Shown here one piece after another: positions 23,071 to 35,679 of a stretch of DNA of 64,000 nt (position 1 is the first letter of the stretch; each line of letters opens with the position of its first letter). The stretch is from Castanea sativa (taxonomy: Eukaryota > Streptophyta > Magnoliopsida > Fagales > Fagaceae). The DNA is taken from contig NC_134023.1 in the NCBI RefSeq assembly GCF_040712315.1, forward strand, positions 68,174,757 to 68,238,756, read 5' to 3'. The notes beneath the pieces are model-generated. The model had not been told where the DNA came from, did not search any database, and saw only the letters and a program-made list of their open reading frames with translations. The position numbers were made by a program, and so were the translations under genes.

Positions 23071-23782
23071 TTAATCTATATATATAACCATAGGTAAAAC
23101 AGAGAGAAAATCCAATTAGATTTCAAATTGGAATTAAATTAGAGTCTAATTTTACACTAGGTGTCCCATCTAATCTAAGTTTTTAAATTTTTGTGCCAAG
23201 TGAGTTAATTTAATGGAAAAATTGGATTTCAATTAGAGTTTAATTTTGTGCCATGTGTCTCATTTAATTTAACTTTTTTTTTAATTTTTGTGCCAAATGA
23301 GTTAATTTAGTATAAAAAACGAGGAGTCCAATATAAATAAACTATAAAAAATATAATTTTTGAATGATTTTATATTTACGAGTTTTTTTTTTTGTATAAC
23401 TAAAAACAATTCAAGTTTATAAGTCACACAAACACACACACACATTAATAGCCAAAGTTAAGAGAAAATTCAATTAAATTCTAAACTGGAGTCTAATTTT
23501 GCACTATATGTCTCATCTAATTTTTAAATATGTATGTCAAGTGAATTATTAGGTGCAAAAATTAAAGAGTTTAAATTCAATTAGATTCTAATTTGAATTT
23601 TAATTGGAGTTCAATTTTGCGCATGTGTTCCATCTAATTTTTTAATTTTTGTGGCAAGTAAATTATTGAATGCAAAAACAAAAGAGTTTAGATCTAATTA
23701 GATTTTAAATTATATATATGTAATTGTGATTGTTTTTAAATGTATCTGTGTATATGCACGTGATTACACACTAGTTAATATA
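23071..23782. repeat. Diverged tandem repeat array between the duplication copies
   Basis: At least four imperfect units of roughly 110-130 bp (starting near 23,105, 23,216, 23,463 and 23,575). Each carries ATTAGATT, GAGTCTAATTTT or GAGTTTAATTTT, a GTGTC(C/T)CATCTAAT word, and TTTTTGTGCCAAGTGAGTTA. No coding potential. Confidence 0.65.
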
Positions 23783-23946
23783 AAGTCAAATGAATTCAAT
23801 TTACATGGCTTTATTTATTTATTTGACTGGATTCCACGAAACTTTCTTTTTTGGTAATTAAATTGTAAGAACTTTATCAAGGGGAACCGGGTTAAGTAAA
23901 GAAAAATTTTGCAAAATCTTGGCAAAATCCTACGTATAAAAAGAGA

Positions 23947-24124
23947 GAGGTGCTACGTCTACAATATTTTTACAACAAATCATAGTTGGTTAGTTGTTAT
24001 TGGTTCAAATTTGAACCTGACACTAAGATTACTTTTTTGCCCCAACAATAACAACCAGTAACAACTTGCCACTTAGGATTTGTTATAAAAATGTTGTGAA
24101 AATATTGTGAACATATCATTTCTC
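23947..24124. mobile_element. MITE with long terminal inverted repeats, about 9-bp imperfect duplication
   Basis: Left end GAGGTGCTACGTCTACAATA and right end complementary to GAGAAATGATATGTTCACAA form inverted repeats of roughly 40 bp (ACAATATTTTTACAACAAATC against GATTTGTTATAAAAATGTTG). Flanks AAAAAGAGA (23938-23946) and AAAGAAAGA (24125-24133) are a near-match duplication. The empty site is at about 21,920 in copy 1. Relatives lie at 36,081 and, fragmentary, about 36,640-36,770 and 53,620-53,755. Confidence 0.8.
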
Positions 24125-24391
24125 AAAGAAAGAAGTTGAAATGCATAGAAAGAAGCAACAATATAGTAATGCCTTCGTAAAAATTGTTAATTTTTTTTTT
24201 TTTTGTTTTTGTTTTGATGGGATTGTTTAGTAAATATATGAAAACCATTATACCAAAGATGATTGCAATTCCCCACTAATCTTTTGTACATTTTGTTCAT
24301 TAATAGTTAATTCAACTCAACTTAGCAAATTAATAATTAGCTTTTTTTTTTTTTTTTTTTTATATAACTTATGATTTGAAATGTATTCTAT

Positions 24392-24549
24392 TTAGGATCT
24401 GCTTATTTTGTTGAAACTGAAAACTTTTTACTGAAAGTATTGTAGGTAAAGGTAAAATTTAGCTAAAATAGTATAGTAAGACCCATAAATAGTAGTAAAA
24501 ATAAGCTAAATAGTAAAATAAGTTGACTTTTTAATTTTTGCCAAACACA
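24392..24549. mobile_element. MITE-like insertion, relative of 444-643
   Basis: Starts GGATCTGCTTATTTTGTTG and ends near TTTTGCCAAACACAC, with the same AATAGTA and AATAAGCTAAATAG interior as the copy at 444. Copy 1 of the duplication lacks it near 22,170. The exact ends and target duplication are uncertain. Confidence 0.65.
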
Positions 24550-25314
24550 CACGTACATATGTGATGATTATTCCACACTAATAAATTTCTTTTCAGCACA
24601 TGTGGCATTCAAACTTAGGCTCCTTATTCAATGATTTTTTTTTTTGATGGGCTCCTTATTCAATGATGATTGACTTTATCAATGGTTAAGTAATTGAAAT
24701 GAGTAAGTCTTGTGCCACATAAAGGGCACAATAAATGCTATAACAAATGCCACAACTTAAACATGTGGCAAGTTGTAGTTGGTGGAAGGGTGTCCCCACA
24801 TAGACCCATCACCACCCCTCCAACAACCACAACTCACCACATGGACGAATTGTGACATTTATTGTGTCACTTTATGTTTAAGTAGAACAAGACTTATTCT
24901 ATTTTTTTTTTCCATACCCGGACTTATTCTAATTGAAACCCATAATTTATTACTCTGGGTATTTTTTGTCTCCTTGCCATGTGTTAATGTTTAATTGTTT
25001 GGCTTTCAAATCCTTGTTCAAGTCGGCAAAGTCGAATCCTCTACTCACATCACAAAGAAAATGACAGAGGTTAATGGTACATCTTAGAATAATGCTTGAG
25101 TCAGCAAACTCAAAAGAAAAGGAAGAAGCGATTTCAAAGCAAATATGGTGACATATAAATTTCAAATCAGAAAAGTGGATTAATTTGCCAATACCCAAAA
25201 CCTATTTGCAAGGTTTCAAATCAGAAGAAATACACATTGGCTTGGTCCATGTGTTTGGGATTATTTATGTATTTATATTTTTTATAACTATTTTCTGAAG
25301 TTAGTAAGTATTTT

Positions 25315-25466
25315 TTTTATACAAGATAGAAATTTTATTCTAGCATAATTTAAATAAATATGCGTGTGTAGTTTCTTCTTAGAGACTTGAACCCCGTTTA
25401 TTACCTCCCACATTTCATAAACACTTATACTTGTATAGTGACTATTGCGTTAAATATACGCATTGA
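25315..25466 (-). mobile_element. tRNA-derived SINE with 13-bp perfect target duplication
   Basis: On the minus strand it reads ACTATACAAGTATAAGTG, a box-B-like GGGGTTCAAGTCTC and TTTCTATCTTGTATAAA before an A run. It belongs to the same family as 13,826 and 21,579. TAGTAAGTATTTT at 25302-25314 and 25467-25479 is the target duplication. Copy 1 has an empty site near 22,640. Confidence 0.88.
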
Positions 25467-25644
25467 TAGTAAGTATTTTAATAAATCGTAGGTGTAAACA
25501 AGAAAAAAAAAAGTGTTCTCGATCAACACACTATAATTAAATCTCCTTGTATTTGCTGACATTGTCAATTTCTAGTTAATAAATACTCAATATATGGAGA
25601 TTAGTACATGTTTGTACAACACAAACTTATTCAATTCAGTTAAA

Positions 25645-26032
25645 TTAAACCTACACCATCTAAGAGGTATGCCTGCACCAGTAAAGTCAGAAACATTACA
25701 AAAATCTCATGGAGAAGAGAGACTTTTTTATTATGTCAACGAGCTCCACAGTTAGCTTTGGTTAAACATCACACATAACTTTCCTTTTTTTGATGGGCAA
25801 ATATAATTTTCTAAGCATATCACGAGGAAAGCATGTTTTTATTTAAGTCAACAATTATGAATTTGTGGCTAAGATTGCTTTCAATTCTGTCAAAACCATA
25901 GGTCATCCATGCGTACAAGGAAGATTAGTGGGCTTTTTTAGCAACCAGAGTTGAACATTTTGAATTATTGATACACTCCCTAATTACTGGGTAACTCATA
26001 ATTAGCTGGAGCTTGAAATCATGCTTGACTGG
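25645..26032 (+). repeat. Dispersed repeat, inverted copy at 42,313-42,690
   Basis: From ACCTACACCATCTAAGAGGT to AAATCATGCTTGACTG this stretch matches the complement of 42,313-42,690 nearly base for base. The second copy lies inside the Harbinger element. Part of it also recurs at about 22,890-23,065. No open frame is shared that looks like a gene. Confidence 0.85.
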
Positions 26033-28267
26033 GACTTTTTTTTCTTGTGTGTTTTGTTTGTCTTGTAACAATTTTCTTCATTGATCAGTTATTGCTGAGA
26101 AACTCATTATTGTGTCTCTGAGGATTTTATGACCATTGACTTTGTTTGTTAGAATCAAAGAGTCAATGTATATCCACAATAAATTTTGGTAAATTAAATC
26201 TAAAGGTTGAAATGTAAATCATCTAATTTTCAAATAGAGTAATAATTATGAGACATTTATTATATAATTTATACACATTAATTACCGCTTTCATGTTTTA
26301 AACGCGAACATCCTTATAAAAATGTGGACAGTGTGAAATTGTATTCGTAAGGAATATATTAACACTTGTAAGAGACTATTTATGATTCAAACTTATGTTA
26401 ATTAATTAAACTGTCATTGTATGTACGTACTTGTCACAAAGTCTACTATAAGTAGTACTGATCCTTTTACGGCTAATGGGTCAAAATCTAAAAAAATGGC
26501 TCTAGAATAAAAACATGTATTTTTCTGTTATTTCTGCTAGAGGTATTGTACAGTTTGTACTAGTATGAACCCTGCGTTTTTCACTATAAAAAGTGCATAT
26601 ATGTAACCTAGCTAGACAGGTCATTGACAAAGCTTTTGGCTTACATTTTTTAAGAGCCTTGAAAATTTCCACTCTGTAGTCAGAATTTCTTGATATCAAT
26701 TAAGGTAGATAGCATGCATTTCATGACTTTTCAATTCTTATTTAAAGAGGGAACCGTGTGTATGTCATTTGGTACTCATATTTTATGGATCTTATTAGCT
26801 GGATATTTTTATTGATTGACCTTATACTGATAGAACTAATAACACATCCCAGAAAAAAAGAACAAAAAAATTGTCTCATATAAAAAGAATTTCCAGGAAA
26901 CACAGAGAGTTTGTAGGTAGATTAGGTATTTATAAGAGAAAACAAATAAATAAATAAAGAAATGAGTTGGCTTTGAGAATTTTGTGATTATTTGAAACCA
27001 TTTTTAATCTAGTTGACCAACTTTTGGTAGTTTTGAGTCATTGAAAATTCTAAGTCTAACTTAACAGCTTGCAAATAGTCTCAATAACATTTCTTCATTT
27101 CCCTTCTTTTTTTTTCTTTTTTTTTTTTCTTCTTTTACCCTATTTTCTAGCTAGTTGTTTTGCGACCTGTGCTTTTGGCTCCTGAATATGATTTTTATTT
27201 ATTTATTAATTGCACCTTTTGAAACTTTTTTTTTTTTTGTGTGTGTGTGGGTAATTCATATGCAAGAAAAAAGCAGCTTAAAGCACATCAATAAAATTAC
27301 ATAACTTGAATAGCTAGAAATTATATATCAAATAGAATAAGAGACTAATAAGAGCATTCAATTTGGGTGATGGAATACCTTTAAAAATGCAGAGTGCATA
27401 ACACTATTGACATAAATGCACAAAAACCTAGCTCCATAGGATCATGCATTTTGCATTTGAATATACATGTTTGCTACTGTATTATTCATGTTTGCCTAAT
27501 ATTGTAGCATCATTCTTTACCAAATTTTATTGTTTTTTATTTATTTATTATTCTCTCTTCTCTTTTGGTCAATCTCTCTCCTCCTTGTAGTGTAGGATTA
27601 TGGGTAAAAATATATTAATTTAATATGATGAAATGCAAAATAAAGAATGAAATATAAGGTATGTTGTAAGGTGGTAATGTAAGATGGTCCATGTTAATAG
27701 GTGCTCTTAAGACAATTGTTAATAAACAATTTTATAAAAATTTTGATACCACTTTCATAAAGTAAAAAGCCATCAAAAAATTAATTACTTTTTTCTTTTC
27801 CGTTGAAAAATTTATAAAAATTTTTTTTAAATCAATGCCCGTAAAACATTTAATCCTATTCATTAATTTTCCCGTATAACATACATAAAAGTGGATAGCA
27901 TTTTGTGGTAAAAAAAAATGCATTTTTTTTTTCCGTCAAGTCAATGAGAATACTCTAAAAGGTAACTAATAATTACTGCTCAAAGAAAGTTGAACAATGA
28001 TATGTCTAAATAATTAGGCATATTCACCGACTATAGCTAGCTATGAGGTTAAAGCCAGTGACCCTTCAATTTAGCCAAAGGACAAAACAAAAATTTATGC
28101 TAGGACTTTTTTCCACACATGTACACAAAAATAACTCTACGTGTTATTCAGCAGGAAAAAAAAAAAAAAAAAAACTACGTGTTAGACTAAAGTCGCTTGG
28201 CACATAAGCAAAGCATCATATCCGCTAAAATGCTTTCAAGCTTGGATAACGTTGCTTTCAAACTTTA
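26033..28267. other. Intergenic, no gene recognised
   Basis: AT-rich sequence with homopolymer T runs near 27,110-27,130 and 27,228-27,238. Short open frames only, with no motif I recognise. Confidence 0.4.
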
Positions 28268-28270
28268 TAA

Positions 28271-28657
28271 GAGCGTTTACAGTAGTGAAGTTAAAAATTT
28301 AGCAATTTAGCTCTATCAAAAGTTACTTTATCTATTTTACCTACACACAGTGGATCTATTTTAGCTTTCAACACAATAAAATAATATAAATATCATAATA
28401 AAATAATATATCTATCACAATAAAATAATATATCTCACTACAATAAAAACACCCTAATAAAAAGGTAATGTGAACACAAAATAAAAAATTAATTTTTTTT
28501 TAGCTCTCATGAACAGTGCATATCTATCTATAGATGTGCACTGTAGCAATGAGCTAAAAAAATATAGATTTAGCTCCACTGCTGCATGCTTCTTTTTGGT
28601 ATTTTGGTGAAGCTAAAATAGTTATATAGCTATTTAGCTCTACTGCTACAAGTGCTC
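28271..28657. mobile_element. Harbinger-type MITE, 387 bp
   Basis: Left end GAGCGTTTACAGTAGTGAAG and right end complementary to GAGCACTTGTAGCAGTAGAG are terminal inverted repeats. TAA at 28268-28270 and 28658-28660 is the target duplication. Interior repeats TTTAGCTC(T/C)A and TAAAATAATAT words. Confidence 0.8.
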
Positions 28658-28660
28658 TAA

Positions 28661-29860
28661 TAAAACTAAAATAGACACACGCACATACAAAGGAAAAAAA
28701 TACAACAAAGACAGCAATTCTATCCGTTCCAAGGCAAATAAAACTTTAAAATAAAACTAAAATAGACCGTTTTTTTTTTTCAGATGTACTAATGAGCTAT
28801 AGGTTTGGATTAAATCCATTTCTGATAATATAGCTCCTCTGGTTATGAGAGATGCGTTGTAATTTTTAATCCATAAATAAAATTTGGCTTCCGGGACTGG
28901 ATTCTTAAAAAAAAAAAAAACTCAATTAATTAATTATTACTAAACAAAACTACTATTATAAATGTCTCTCTTTCAACTTAATTCTATGGTACCCCTTTTT
29001 TTTAATTGTAAAGCTTAATTCTATATTGCTAAAGGATAAAAAAAATGTTGGATTCATATGGGTTTAAGTTATTTTGAATTTAGAGTATTTGTTTTAATGT
29101 GAATTTGAGGCTTGTATCAATAATTTTTAATAGATTTAGCTTTTATATATCATTTCATTTAGTTTTAACTGAAGCTTATAAAATTTTAATATAAAAATAA
29201 TGAATCTTCTTACTTCTATCTTTCCTTATAGATGGTCTAATAAATTAAAAAAAAAAAAAAGTTTGTCTTAGAACTTTAACACACGAACAATCTCAAGTGA
29301 TAATAAATATAATTAGTATCACATCAACAATATATTAATTATTTTTTAAAACTTTTTTATTTTGTATTAAAAAAGTTTTGACATATCTAGTTGTAAAATT
29401 TATATATTAAAACTTTTAATATTCATGATATCAATTCTATTCTTAATTGATAAAAAGCTTAAAGTTGGAATTGATCTTCTATACCAATAAAAATATAGAA
29501 ATAAAAATCTCAATATCATATTGGTTCACATCTCATTCTCAAGTAATTTATTAGCAAGAAATATTAAGATAGCCATCCTATCTTTTTCACAAAAAAAGTG
29601 ATAAAAAAAAAAAAAACATTCTTTAAAAAAAATATTTTTTTTAAAAAAAGGCAAGCCACCGGTATTTTTGAGCTCCAAATACAGGGTACTTTGGTCAACT
29701 CTTCCAAATTGATGACGCGTCAAGGACCACACTGTGTCATGCAGTGCATGTGTGCATTCTCGTAATTAAGACGAACATCAAGGGCACTTACGAAACAAAT
29801 CTAGTACATAAATGTGCCACATATAATAGACAGACAACGTTGTTGGTTTCTGTGTGACTG
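28661..29860. other. Upstream region of bHLH gene
   Basis: AT-rich with A and T runs. No gene or clear element was recognised. It presumably contains the promoter of the bHLH gene, whose transcript start is not visible from sequence alone. Confidence 0.4.
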
Positions 29861-29878
29861 TAACTCCAATTTTCACAA

Positions 29879-30773
29879 CTCTCTCTCTCTCTCTCTCTCT
29901 CTGAGTAAGAGAGTAAAAGCGGTTCTGAATCAGACCCAGAAAAGCTGAGGTATTTGGCTTATGATCTCACAAATTTTGGAGCTCAAATGGTGCTAAATTT
30001 TTGTGTCAAATCGTGTTGTCAATTAGACTAGTTTGTACTGAGATTTTTTTTTTTGTTGTTTTCTTTGTATTTTTGTCTTGAAGCTATTTCCATATTTTAA
30101 TACGGTAGAGGAACAAAATCCCAGAAAGATTCTGTGCTGAAACAAGCTATTCTTAGTCCTCAGTCTCTCATATCTTTTTGTGACTTTGAGTTGGTGTTAT
30201 TAGAAGAACCTTATAGAACCAACCCTTCAAAGAAAGCTATACCATAGAGTATGTGCAAATTCAAGCAGGTTCTTTTATTTTATTTTTACTTATATATGCT
30301 TTTGAGTTTTTTGACTTTTGGGTTGCTGAATTTAAGTTAATTTGTTTTGCTTTTTTTCTTGTCTTTTTTGACAGCTTTTGGGTTTGGTTTAGTTTGAAGA
30401 AAAAGCAGATCCTACTTGAGCATTTTGTATATGCTACTTTCAAGAACAAGCTAGTAACTTTTGAAGTTGAAGCAAAGTATTTAGAGTTTGTCAAGACAAA
30501 TAATTCAGGTTTAAAGTTTATACTAATATCTTTGAACTTGTTTGAGAATCAAAGCTCACTATATGAAAATAAAAGAACATAATGTTAGTAAGAGTACAAT
30601 TTATTGTAAACTTTTTAAACTAATGTATTTTTAATCAGAAAAAAAAAAAAAAAGTAATTCAGATATTGTATTTATTACTACGTCAGTTTATAAATACTTT
30701 ACTTGTAGTAGTTTTAGTATTTTTCTAATAATTATTGTTGTTCCTCAGGAATCTCCAGGAGAGACTATTTATT
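29879..30773 (+). promoter_or_regulatory. Probable 5' UTR exon and 5' UTR intron of the bHLH gene
   Basis: A CT run (29,879-29,902) and purine-rich sequence end at AAAGCTGAG with a GTATTT donor near 29,949. An acceptor TTCCTCAG at 30,748 precedes the coding exon by 25 bases. Long T-rich intronic sequence lies between. Inferred from splice-like sites only; open frames at 30,253-30,582 look like chance within the intron. Confidence 0.5.
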
Positions 30774-33170
30774 ATGAGTCTTTTGTATAGTCCTACCTTC
30801 AAATATTCAGATGTGAAGCTGAAAAAGAATCACCTAGATTTCATGGACTCCAATACTTACCATCATCCACAACAAGAACTACAACAACAACATCAACATC
30901 AACAACAGCACGAGCATAATTCTAGTCTTATGCGTTATCGCTCGGCTCCAAGCTCATTTTTTGCAAACCTTGGTGATGGTAGCATTAATGGTGGTGAAGG
31001 TGGTGTTGGATGTGAGGATTATCGGGATCTTCGATCATCGAATCCAGAAGTTGAAACCATGTTGGCAAGGTTCATGACACCGTGCAATGGCTCAGGAGAT
31101 TCAAATTCTCAAATGGTTTACCAAGCTCAAGCTGCTCAACAAGTTCAAGCTTTGCCAAATCATAATTCAGTGGGTGCTGGGACTACTTTGGATAGCTCTT
31201 TTAGTGGTTTGAACTCTGTAGGATTAGAGAATTCTATGCAAGCAAAAATGGGCGCAGGAAACCGCTCCAATCTTGTTAGGCAAAGTAGCTCACCGCCCCT
31301 TTTCTCTGATTTAACAATGGATAATGGTATTGTTGCTTATTCACTTGCTCTTTTTAATGCTTATTTAAATGTTCTTTATGGAGATTATTTATTGTTAATC
31401 TATTTTTTCCTCTCTAGTGTTTGGTATGCTGAGTAAATTGTGGACAAAACAAAGAAAATACAGCATAGGATATTGGAGAAATTCACTAAAAGTTGGCTAA
31501 GTAAATTGATTTAGGCTAGTCATGTTTTCTCAAGTTGCAAATGATGGAAAATTTTAGATTAAAAAAGATTAGAATAACTATTCATTTCCTATTTGTGAAA
31601 CAATTTGTGTCCCTAGACTAATTATACTTCCTCAGCAACCAAACATATATTGTATTTCCAAGGTGGGAAAAAAAAGTGGTAATAAAACTTGACTAGTAAG
31701 AAGGGACCTTATACTAGTTTTACAGGGAAGAGAGTTGGAGGTTGGACATGTTTTTCCTTCCTCTCTCACTGAATTGTAGTTGGAGAAAAAAATTTTAGAG
31801 CATATTTCTGGTAAACAAAAAACAATAGAAGAATGGTAGGAGAATTTAGCAATAGCTGTAGGGTCAATTTCTTTTGAAAGAAGTTATGTAGGTAGTTCCA
31901 GATTATCAACACATTAAGTTATTCAAGCTTCAATTTGATGCTAATTTGAACCTTTTATCTTGAAAGTCTTCCTAATAAATTGGTGAATGCTTTTCAATGA
32001 ATAACAGGCTTTGCTGTGATGAGGGATGTGGGAACTTTTAGAGCTTGCAATGGTACAAATGGGGAAGCCAGCCCATCAATGACTAAGTTGAATGATCATT
32101 TAACCTTCACGGCCAGGCGTTTGCCTCAGATAGCTGAAATTGGGAATGAAATAACTAGCCCAGAGGATCAAAGTCTAGGAAATGCTAATGGTAGCAATCA
32201 ACAGTACATCCCCAAGTTCACAAGTGATTCCTGGGATGAATCTGCATTAAATAGCCTTAGAAGAGCCAGAGACAATGAAGTAAACATGTTCCCAACTTCA
32301 AATGCATTGGAAACTCAGGTAAAATTGGCAGAATTGATTGTAGTTCTTTCTGCTTTCAGCTTGGCAGTGCACTTGCTTATCCTGTCTTATCACGAGTAAT
32401 GATTTTCTCTTTCAACAGAATGCTGATTCTGGAAACCACACCCATCGTTTGACTCATCATTTGAGCTTGCCTAAGACTTCTGTTGAGATGGCCACTATAG
32501 AGAAGTTTTTGCAGTTTCAAGGTTCTGTTCCTTGTAAAATTAGAGCCAAAAGAGGTTGCGCCACTCACCCGCGAAGCATTGCAGAGAGGGTAAATCTCAT
32601 CTATTACATTTAAAGCTAGTAAACATGTTGAATTTTTTTTCCTTTTTTTGGGTACATGGCATATTCACCAATTATATGAAAATCACTTAATTAGCTAGAG
32701 CTAATCAAACCCGTGACACTGATATCTGTTACATCAGGTGAGAAGAACACGTATTAGTGAAAGGATGAGGAAACTGCAAGAGCTTTTCCCAAACATGGAC
32801 AAGGTAGTTTACACAATTACACTAAATATTGTGACTTGTGAATGTCAAAATTTTTGTTAGGAACTCAAAGTTTTCTCTTTTTTGGTTAATTATTTTGCAG
32901 CAAACAAACACAGCAGATATGTTAGATTTGGCGGTTGAGTACATTAAAGACCTTCAGAAACAGGTTAAGGTATTATACAAATTTCTATCCGTACATCGCA
33001 ATCACCTATAACTTTTTTCTTTTTGTAGCAAAAGAATCCCACATGAACCTTCAACTACTCTTATCTTCCCTTACCAAATCTCTCTCTTTCTCGTGCAGAC
33101 ACTCACGGATACAAAGGCAAAGTGCTCGTGTTCAAGTAAACAAAAGCAATGTTCAAATCATTCTGCCTAA
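30774..33170 (+). CDS. FBH-type bHLH transcription factor (bHLH122/128/130 group)
   Basis: Nuclear transcription factor expected to bind E-box DNA as a dimer; Arabidopsis relatives (FBH group) act on CONSTANS expression and stress responses. Exons: 30774-31326, 32008-32318, 32419-32589, 32738-32803, 32901-32969, 33099-33170, all in phase, giving 413 aa. The start ATG gives MSLLYSPTFKYSDV, as in many relatives; an inner ATG at 30843 (MDSN) is the alternative. Features: Gln/His tract at residues 33-47, family motif RYRSAPSSFF at 54-63, NLVRQSSSPPLF, then TGNHTHRL-like and HHLSLPK motifs. The bHLH begins RGCATHPRSIAERVRRTRIS, with the basic-region Glu and Arg present, and continues LFPNMDKQTNTADMLDLAVE and YIKDLQKQVK. 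The C-terminus is Ser/Cys-rich. No disabling change seen. Confidence 0.95.
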
Positions 33171-34926
33171 TTTATTTCTGTACAGATAGTGTTAGGAACA
33201 AGGCAAAGTAACCAAGAGTGCAACACTGACTTCTCTTTTTCCAATTCACTGAAGTATAATAAAATGTTAGGAGATTGTGGGTGTGACAAATATGTATCTT
33301 CTTACTTCTTTGTAAGATAAAGATCCAATAGGCTAATACCCTATCGTTTATGTCAAGGAAAAAGAAATTAATAACCAAATGTTTTTTCCAAGTCTTGATT
33401 GATACCCTTAAAAGAATATTTTAGACCAAATGTTTCAAACCATTACACTTGTATGCTATATACCAATTTTCAGCGTAAAATTCAACCAATTGAGCTGTCT
33501 AATTACATATCTAATAAAATGTCACACACATTCCCACTTCTTTGGAGTTTGAAAGAGATGATTGGCATGCAGACTTTCCTCATTTTTTTGTGTGGAGAAG
33601 TTAATTTCCTAAGAAGCACAGACACGAACACGTCTGTTAAATAATTTAAATGTGACCATTAGGATCATGGAGTTTTGGCTAGGACAGGGCATATCCTGAC
33701 ATCAACGCTAAAAAACTCAATCAATTGTCTCTTAGTTTAGCTGTCACTAATTGTTTACTCCATTTTTAACTTATGATCTAATTAGAATTCCAATGATACA
33801 TAGAAAATGTGTACTATGAAGTCATGGTAATGGTGATGGAAAAGTAGCGGTGGCGGCTGAGGGAAGCCATATGCTTGACAATTGTTTGGCTAGTGATATG
33901 AGTTTATGTTACTATCTGGGTCTAGTTTTTTACTATATATTTTGAGTTATTGGAGCTTGATCTGTAAAAGTGACTATACTTTTAATTTTTTGCTAACCAA
34001 GTGACTATACTTTTAATGGAACTCAATAAAAAATTACATGGTATATACTTTTATTCCTAAGCCAAAAATAAAATAACATAATATCTGATTCCATTCAATC
34101 TTAAGTGGAATTGACCAAATTGGTAGGTGCTTGTTTCACCTAGCGTGCGTACGGAATTTGCCATTTTGGTGTGTTACACTAATTCTCTATGTTAAATGGT
34201 ACGGTAGATATATTCAACAAGTGCTCAATTAGTGTTGTTTGGAAGAGGTTACTATGTCCTAAGAAACATTAGAAAGACAATTATCTTTCAAAATAGCAGT
34301 GGATACTCTTGCCATCTTGATTTAGGCCTCCTAGACATTGATTCTTCAGTATATATAGATGCCGTTATGGTTGTGGATTTTAGTTGGTTCAATTGAAAAT
34401 GTCTCTTATTATCAAATAAGGGATTTGATTTAAATTTTAACTAGATAAAAAACCAATTGGAATCTTAAACTAATAATAAAGAATAACTATAATGAAACAA
34501 ACATTTGATTATATTCATTACGATTGATTCCCTTTGCCCTTTTTAATTCTTAGGATGATAATTACCATAGCCATCCATATTCCTCTTGACAGTGGTTCCT
34601 TAGTATATAAAGATGCTATTGCGGTCAATAGATTCTCTTACCCTTTTTAGAAAAGAATAGCTGCCACTACTTATGGTGTCTTTACTCTCTTTCTAATCTA
34701 AGAGCATTCATTTTAGTTTGTGCAAAAATTTCTGTTTCTTTTAGTATAAAAATATAAATTTTCTATTTATATATTCACTTTTCAAATATCTCACCTCGGA
34801 TTGTCTATTTTATACAACATTTTATCAATATATCAAAATTTGTTGAATTGTTTCTCTTTTTTCACAGACAATAACTATTATTCACTCTCTTCATTCATCA
34901 TTGGGATGCGTAATGAATTAAAACTA
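33171..34926. other. Intergenic, no gene recognised
   Basis: 3' flank of the bHLH gene followed by AT-rich sequence. A word AGTATATA(T/A)AGATGC(C/T) recurs near 34,349 and 34,600 with similar context, suggesting an old short duplication. No coding signal. Confidence 0.4.
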
Positions 34927-34927
34927 A

Positions 34928-35153
34928 GGGCATGTTTGGTAGACTATAATAGGCGTTGTAATGCAATAGTTATTCCTATTGTTTAGTTATTGTTTAGTTT
35001 GGTTATGTTTTTATTATAAGGAATAATCATTCCTTATGAATAGTTATTCTTTAAAATGAAGAATAACTATTCTTCTTTAAAAGGTTGTATTTACTATTCC
35101 TTAATAAGTGCAATAATTTCAAAACTTAATATATTTTCAAATAAACAAACTTT

Positions 35154-35217
<64 letters not shown>

Positions 35218-35471
35218 AACAATTATAAAAATAAAAAATCATAAAAAATAACACAGATCTCTCTTAAATTTAAAAATAACAATTTTTAAGGAGATATAAT
35301 TGTATGAGTAAGATATTTACTAAAATAAATGTTAAATTTCATTCTAATGTTATAACTCACAACCAAACTAATGAATGTGTTTAGTTATTACATTACAACA
35401 CACTTTATTACTAATAATAAAGATTACAATTCCTGTCGTAATTCTTATTCAGTATATCAAACGTACCTTAA
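34928..35471. mobile_element. MITE-like element with inverted ends
   Basis: Left end AAGGGCATGTTTGGTAGACT and right end complementary to AAGGTACGTTTGATATACTG are inverted, followed inward by further inverted similarity (GTTGTAATGC against ATTGTAATC). It contains a TA microsatellite of about 58 bp (35,157-35,214). Target duplication not resolved. Confidence 0.6.
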
Positions 35472-35679
35472 ATGCAAAATGAATAGTGTTATTGTAAATT
35501 TACACAAATACTGTAGCAAACTTATAACTTTCAAAAATTATACATCAATTGATGTAGGTCATTTTTAGGCAAAATTGTGTAAATTTTAAATATTTTTCGA
35601 TTATAAACACACATGTGGGTTCTCAAAGGGTTCAAATATAGCATAACATGTAATGGTTGAACCATGTACTAACATTGTA

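Larger units (their letters stand above)
23783..25800. repeat. Direct duplication, copy 2 (with three later insertions)
   Basis: Same order of sequence as 21,767-23,070 but longer, because it contains a MITE (23,947-24,124), a second MITE (24,392-24,549) and a SINE (25,315-25,466), all absent from copy 1. The conserved minus-strand frame GFDFADLNKDLKAKQLNI recurs at about 25,000-25,060. Confidence 0.85.

Noticed and set aside
30253..30582. Open frame upstream of the bHLH start
   Set aside because: T-rich sequence between a donor and acceptor typical of a 5' UTR intron; not in frame with the bHLH exon.
35157..35214. CRISPR-like or regulatory repeat array
   Set aside because: Simple TA dinucleotide run. 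No spacers; the genome is plant nuclear.
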